Below are positions 61,344 through 64,000 of a DNA stretch of 64,000 nucleotides, piece by piece. The notes under the pieces were generated by a model. It searched no databases, had not been told where the DNA came from, and worked only from the letters and a program-made list of their open reading frames with translations. The stretch covers positions 425,523 to 489,522 of the forward strand of contig NZ_JBPZGY010000004.1 of NCBI RefSeq assembly GCF_051857535.1. Reading direction: 5' to 3'. The position numbers and the translations under genes were made by a program. Within the stretch, counting starts at the first letter, position 1. Each line of letters starts with the position of its first letter. The stretch comes from Roseateles_B sp051857535 (lineage in GTDB: Bacteria; Pseudomonadota; Gammaproteobacteria; Burkholderiales; Burkholderiaceae_C).

Positions 61344-63254
61344 TCATTCCCAGGCCAAATCAAACTCGAAACACATGCCACCGGCCTCCGCATGCGGCAT
61401 GTCCTCGGGCGGTACAGCCTTGAGCGTACCGCCGAATTCATGGACGATCTTGGACGAGATCACCAGCCCCAGGCCCAGGCCCTGTCCCGCAGGCTTGGTG
61501 GTGAAGAAGGGCTCGAACAGGCGCGGCACCAGGGCAGGGTCCAGCCCCTTGCCGTTGTCTCGCACCTGTACGCGCACACGCTCGCCGTCGAGCCGCGCAC
61601 TGATCAGCAGGCGGCGGGGTGAGACCTCGTCCATGGCATCGATGGCATTGCCCACCAGGTTCACCAGCACCTGCTCCAGTCGGTTGGCGTCGGCCTTGAC
61701 CCGCAGGTTGTCGGGCAGGGGCAGGTCTTGCCTGACCTCGACCTGGGCGCTGCGCAGGCGATGCTCCAGCAGCAGCAGCACATTGGCGATGGCGCTCTGC
61801 AGCACGGCCGGCTCGGCAGCGTTCTCGGCCTTGCGGGCAAAGCTCTTGAGCTGGCGGGTGATCGCGGCCATGCGCTCCACGACGCTGTCGATGGCCTTGA
61901 GGTTCTCGGCCACGGTCTGCGTTCGACCTGCCTCCAGGAAGCGCAGGGTGTTGGCTGAGAGTGCCCGCAGGGCGGTCAGCGGCTGGTTCAGCTCGTGCGA
62001 GATGCCGGCGGACATCTGGCCAAGCACGGCCAGCTTGCCTGCCTGGACCAGCTCGGTCTCGGCCTGCAGCCTTTGTGCGATCTGGCGCTTCAGTTCCTCA
62101 TTGGTGGTCCGCAGCTCGCGGGTGCGGTGATCCACCAGGCGCTCCAGTTCCCCGTGGGCCTTCTGCAAGGCCGTCTGCGCCTGGAAGACTTGGCGAAGGG
62201 CGCGACGGCGCGAGGCCAGGTAGAGGCTCATCAGGCCCACGCTGGCCCCGAAAGCGCCGCCACCCCAGGTGGCGTAATGCGCCTGGCGCCAGACCTCGGC
62301 CGGGTCGGACAGCGTGACCAGTCGAACACCCAGCGGCGCGGCCACCCGCTGCTGGGCCAGCAACAGGCCGCCCTCGCGCAGGCCCTTGGCAGCGGGCACG
62401 GCCACCAGCAGGGCGTCCTGCTTCTCCATGCCTTCGGTGTCCACGCCCATGCCCTGGAGGTCCGCTCCGGGGTAGCGGCCCGAGGCCTGCAGCGCAGCAC
62501 GCACCTCAGGAGTCACATGGCCCAGGATGCGGTACTTCCACTCCGGCACCGAGGACATGATCAGCACTTCGTTGTCATCCACCACCAGCAGCTTCTCGCC
62601 ATGCGAGCGCAGGCCCAGGTCCACCCAGGTGGCCTCCAGCGGGGCGAGATTCAGTCGAACAACCACCGCGGCCTGCAGCTGCCGCTGGCGTCGCACCAAG
62701 TGCAGCATGAAGTACTCGGTGCTGCCATTGCCCTCATTGACGGCAAAGAAATGCTGGGCCTGGGCCTGGAGGGCGTCCCGCAGGCGCGCCTGCTCGCCGA
62801 CGCTCAGCGGGTTGTTGCCGGTGTTGCTGGCCTGGCTGCTCGCCAGCACATTGCCCTGAGCATCCACCAGGTAGGAGGCGCTGGCCCCGGCCCGGACGGT
62901 GATGCGCGCCAGCTTCAGGTCGGCCCGACGACGCAGGGTGCTGTCCTGGGGCTGGGCGATCAGGGCCTGCACCTCTTCATCGATGGCGATCAGGTTGGGC
63001 AGGTAGTCATGACGCGCCAGCTCGGCATCCAGCGCGGCGGTGTAAAGCTCCAGCCGCTCACTAGCCACGGCGGCGAGCTGCGCCATGCCGGCGTTCTCGC
63101 TAAGCCTTTGTCCCAGCAACATCCCCAGCGCCACCAGGGCCAGGGTCAGCCAGACATGGGCACTGGGCTTGCGCAGGCGGGCGGCCCAGCGCCGCCACCA
63201 GGGGCGGGTATCCGGCGGGGGCAGGGCTTGCAGTAGGGCAGGGGGTGCGCTCAT
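61344..63254 (-). CDS. dctB: Sensor histidine kinase, DctB type
   Basis: 636 residues. Membrane helix about 33-49, periplasmic double-Cache sensor about 60-320, second helix about 328-347, a coiled-coil linker, then HisKA with phospho-accepting H420 (ISHELNQPL) and HATPase with N box (N532, N536), DNGKG (566-570) and GLGLGL (592-597). DctB proteins sense C4-dicarboxylates in the periplasm, but here the neighbour is a branched-chain-amino-acid-type transporter, so the ligand may differ. ATG at 63254 is preferred to a TTG at 63275. Confidence 0.92.
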   Translation of the reverse strand: MSAPPALLQALPPPDTRPWWRRWAARLRKPSAHVWLTLALVALGMLLGQRLSENAGMAQLAAVASERLELYTAALDAELARHDYLPNLIAIDEEVQALIAQPQDSTLRRRADLKLARITVRAGASASYLVDAQGNVLASSQASNTGNNPLSVGEQARLRDALQAQAQHFFAVNEGNGSTEYFMLHLVRRQRQLQAAVVVRLNLAPLEATWVDLGLRSHGEKLLVVDDNEVLIMSSVPEWKYRILGHVTPEVRAALQASGRYPGADLQGMGVDTEGMEKQDALLVAVPAAKGLREGGLLLAQQRVAAPLGVRLVTLSDPAEVWRQAHYATWGGGAFGASVGLMSLYLASRRRALRQVFQAQTALQKAHGELERLVDHRTRELRTTNEELKRQIAQRLQAETELVQAGKLAVLGQMSAGISHELNQPLTALRALSANTLRFLEAGRTQTVAENLKAIDSVVERMAAITRQLKSFARKAENAAEPAVLQSAIANVLLLLEHRLRSAQVEVRQDLPLPDNLRVKADANRLEQVLVNLVGNAIDAMDEVSPRRLLISARLDGERVRVQVRDNGKGLDPALVPRLFEPFFTTKPAGQGLGLGLVISSKIVHEFGGTLKAVPPEDMPHAEAGGMCFEFDLAWE

Positions 63255-63340
63255 CAGGTGGCGTAGTGTGCCCAATCGCTGCCGGGGTGTCGCGCCTGTG
63301 CAAGGGCTGGGCCGGGCATGGCTGGAGGCTGGATCTGCTG

Positions 63341-63384
63341 CCCCTGGCTTCCCTGTGTGGAAATCCGCACAGGGAAGCCAGGGG
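63341..63384. repeat. 44-base near-perfect palindrome in the dctB-livH gap
   Basis: Two 21-base arms (63341-63361 and 63364-63384) around AA match at 20 of 21 positions; the one mismatch would be a G-U pair in RNA. The inner half-site TTTCCACACAGG occurs once more, alone, at 63430-63441. Candidate upstream activator site for the livH promoter. Confidence 0.8.
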
Positions 63385-63496
63385 GTGGGCGATATTCCGC
63401 CCAGTTACGAGCCCATGACGAACGACACCTTTCCACACAGGCAAGACTTGACCCTCGACAAAGCGGATTCGGACTGCGAGTGGTCTTAGAAACAAA

Positions 63497-63541
63497 GGGT
63501 AAACACCAGGATTTGACTCGCGAGTGGCCTGGTGTTTACCC
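63497..63541. promoter_or_regulatory. Nested palindrome upstream of the livH promoter
   Basis: Perfect 14-base arms GGGTAAACACCAGG and CCTGGTGTTTACCC enclose a 17-base spacer that itself contains the perfect palindrome ACTCGCGAGT (63516-63525). It ends 16 bases before the sigma54 -24 element. Probably a regulator binding site. Confidence 0.7.
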
Positions 63542-63556
63542 GCAAGTCCTGCGATG

Positions 63557-63572
63557 TGGCACGGCTCGTGCA
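63557..63572 (+). promoter_or_regulatory. Sigma54 (-24/-12) promoter of livH
   Basis: TGGCACG-GCTC-GTGCA differs from the consensus TGGCACG-N4-TTGCA at one base and keeps the exact 10-base spacing between GG and GC. Transcription would start near 63583, about 50 bases before the livH ATG. An activator of the matching class (DctD) is encoded by the divergent operon. Confidence 0.75.
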
Positions 63573-63631
63573 GTGACTGTGCCCAGTGGGGCGGCGGTTT
63601 CGCCCGGCAAAAAAGCAAAGGAAGACCTGTT

Positions 63632-64000
63632 ATGGAGACTTTTCTGCAACAGATCATCAATGGCCTGGTGCTCGGGAGCATGTATGCGCTCGTGGCCCTG
63701 GGTTACACGATGGTCTACGGCATCATCAACCTCATCAATTTCGCCCACGGCGAGATCCTGATGGCCGGTGCGCTCACCAGCTGGACAGTCGTCACGCTGC
63801 TGGCTGACGCCGGCCTGCCTGGCTGGGCGCTGATGGTGATCGCGCTGATGTGCGCGGTGACCGTGTGCACCTTCCTGAACTTCACGATCGAGAAGATCGC
63901 CTACCGCCCCCTGCGCAACGCACCGCGGCTGGCGCCGCTGATCACGGCGATGGGCATGTCGCTGCTGCTGCAGACGCTGGCGATGATTGTGTGGAAGCCG
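63632..64000 (+). CDS. livH: Branched-chain amino acid ABC transporter permease LivH type, 3' end outside window
   Basis: The first 123 residues are present. METFLQQIINGLVLGSMYALVALGYTMVYGIINLINFAHGEILMAGAL is the classic LivH N-terminus, with helices about 8-30, 40-60, 65-85 and more to the window edge (LAPLITAMGMSLLLQTLAMIVW). LivH and LivM form the channel of HAAT-family importers for branched-chain amino acids, and relatives import urea or amides. AAGGAAG lies 7 bases before the ATG. The rest of the operon is outside the window, so the cargo cannot be judged. Confidence 0.93.
   Translation, partial: METFLQQIINGLVLGSMYALVALGYTMVYGIINLINFAHGEILMAGALTSWTVVTLLADAGLPGWALMVIALMCAVTVCTFLNFTIEKIAYRPLRNAPRLAPLITAMGMSLLLQTLAMIVWKP

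Overview
The window is a GC-rich chromosomal segment from a beta-proteobacterium. The gene order (rpsO-pnp, qor, tpiA-secG-tRNA-Leu-nuoA-N, a DUF2818 gene, a NUDIX gene, a DUF1178 gene; mltG-tmk-holB-pilZ-tatD divergent from ygfZ) is typical of Burkholderiales. Protein style suggests the Roseateles/Mitsuaria/Rubrivivax neighbourhood; this genus-level guess is inference. Most of the window is core chromosome. I see no insertion sequence, integrase, CRISPR array, rRNA or plasmid feature.

Layout. 1-6600: 3' end of tsaD, a small heat-shock gene, rpsO-pnp with its own terminator between them, a quinone oxidoreductase, tpiA and secG. 6700-22000: tRNA-Leu(GAG), then the complete 14-subunit complex I operon nuoA to nuoN, interrupted by two gaps carrying related GC-rich hairpin elements. 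22000-23450: a DUF2818 membrane protein, an ADP-ribose pyrophosphatase-type NUDIX enzyme and a DUF1178 protein. 23640-28016 and 40717-45189: two adaptor plus permease RND efflux pairs, neither with an outer-membrane channel gene. 28044-34218: an FAD-linked oxidase with a DUF2069 gene, YihY, an XRE-cupin regulator divergent from kbl, and an SDR-type threonine dehydrogenase, which together give threonine to glycine plus acetyl-CoA. 34302-40524: MipA/OmpV-like protein, Mpo1-like protein, an orphan secreted protein, an alpha/beta hydrolase with metY, a CBS protein and aroC. 45662-50500: aceA, an iron alcohol dehydrogenase, an HSL-type esterase followed by a thioesterase-acetyltransferase fusion, and a DUF4936 gene with ygfZ. 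51652-57986: mltG-tmk-holB-pilZ-tatD-ankyrin, a small orphan gene and an amino-acid-type binding protein.

57987-59995 looks accessory. It holds one calcineurin-like phosphoesterase gene with visibly lower GC than its neighbours, followed by about 530 bases without a convincing gene but with several inverted repeats.

The most interesting regulatory region is the right end. A DctB/DctD-type two-component system is transcribed away from livH, a branched-chain-amino-acid-type permease gene that runs off the window. The 377-base divergent gap has a good sigma54 promoter match in front of livH and, upstream of it, a 44-base near-perfect palindrome, an isolated copy of its half-site and a second nested palindrome. 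I infer that DctD, a sigma54 activator, controls the liv operon rather than (or as well as) C4-dicarboxylate uptake.
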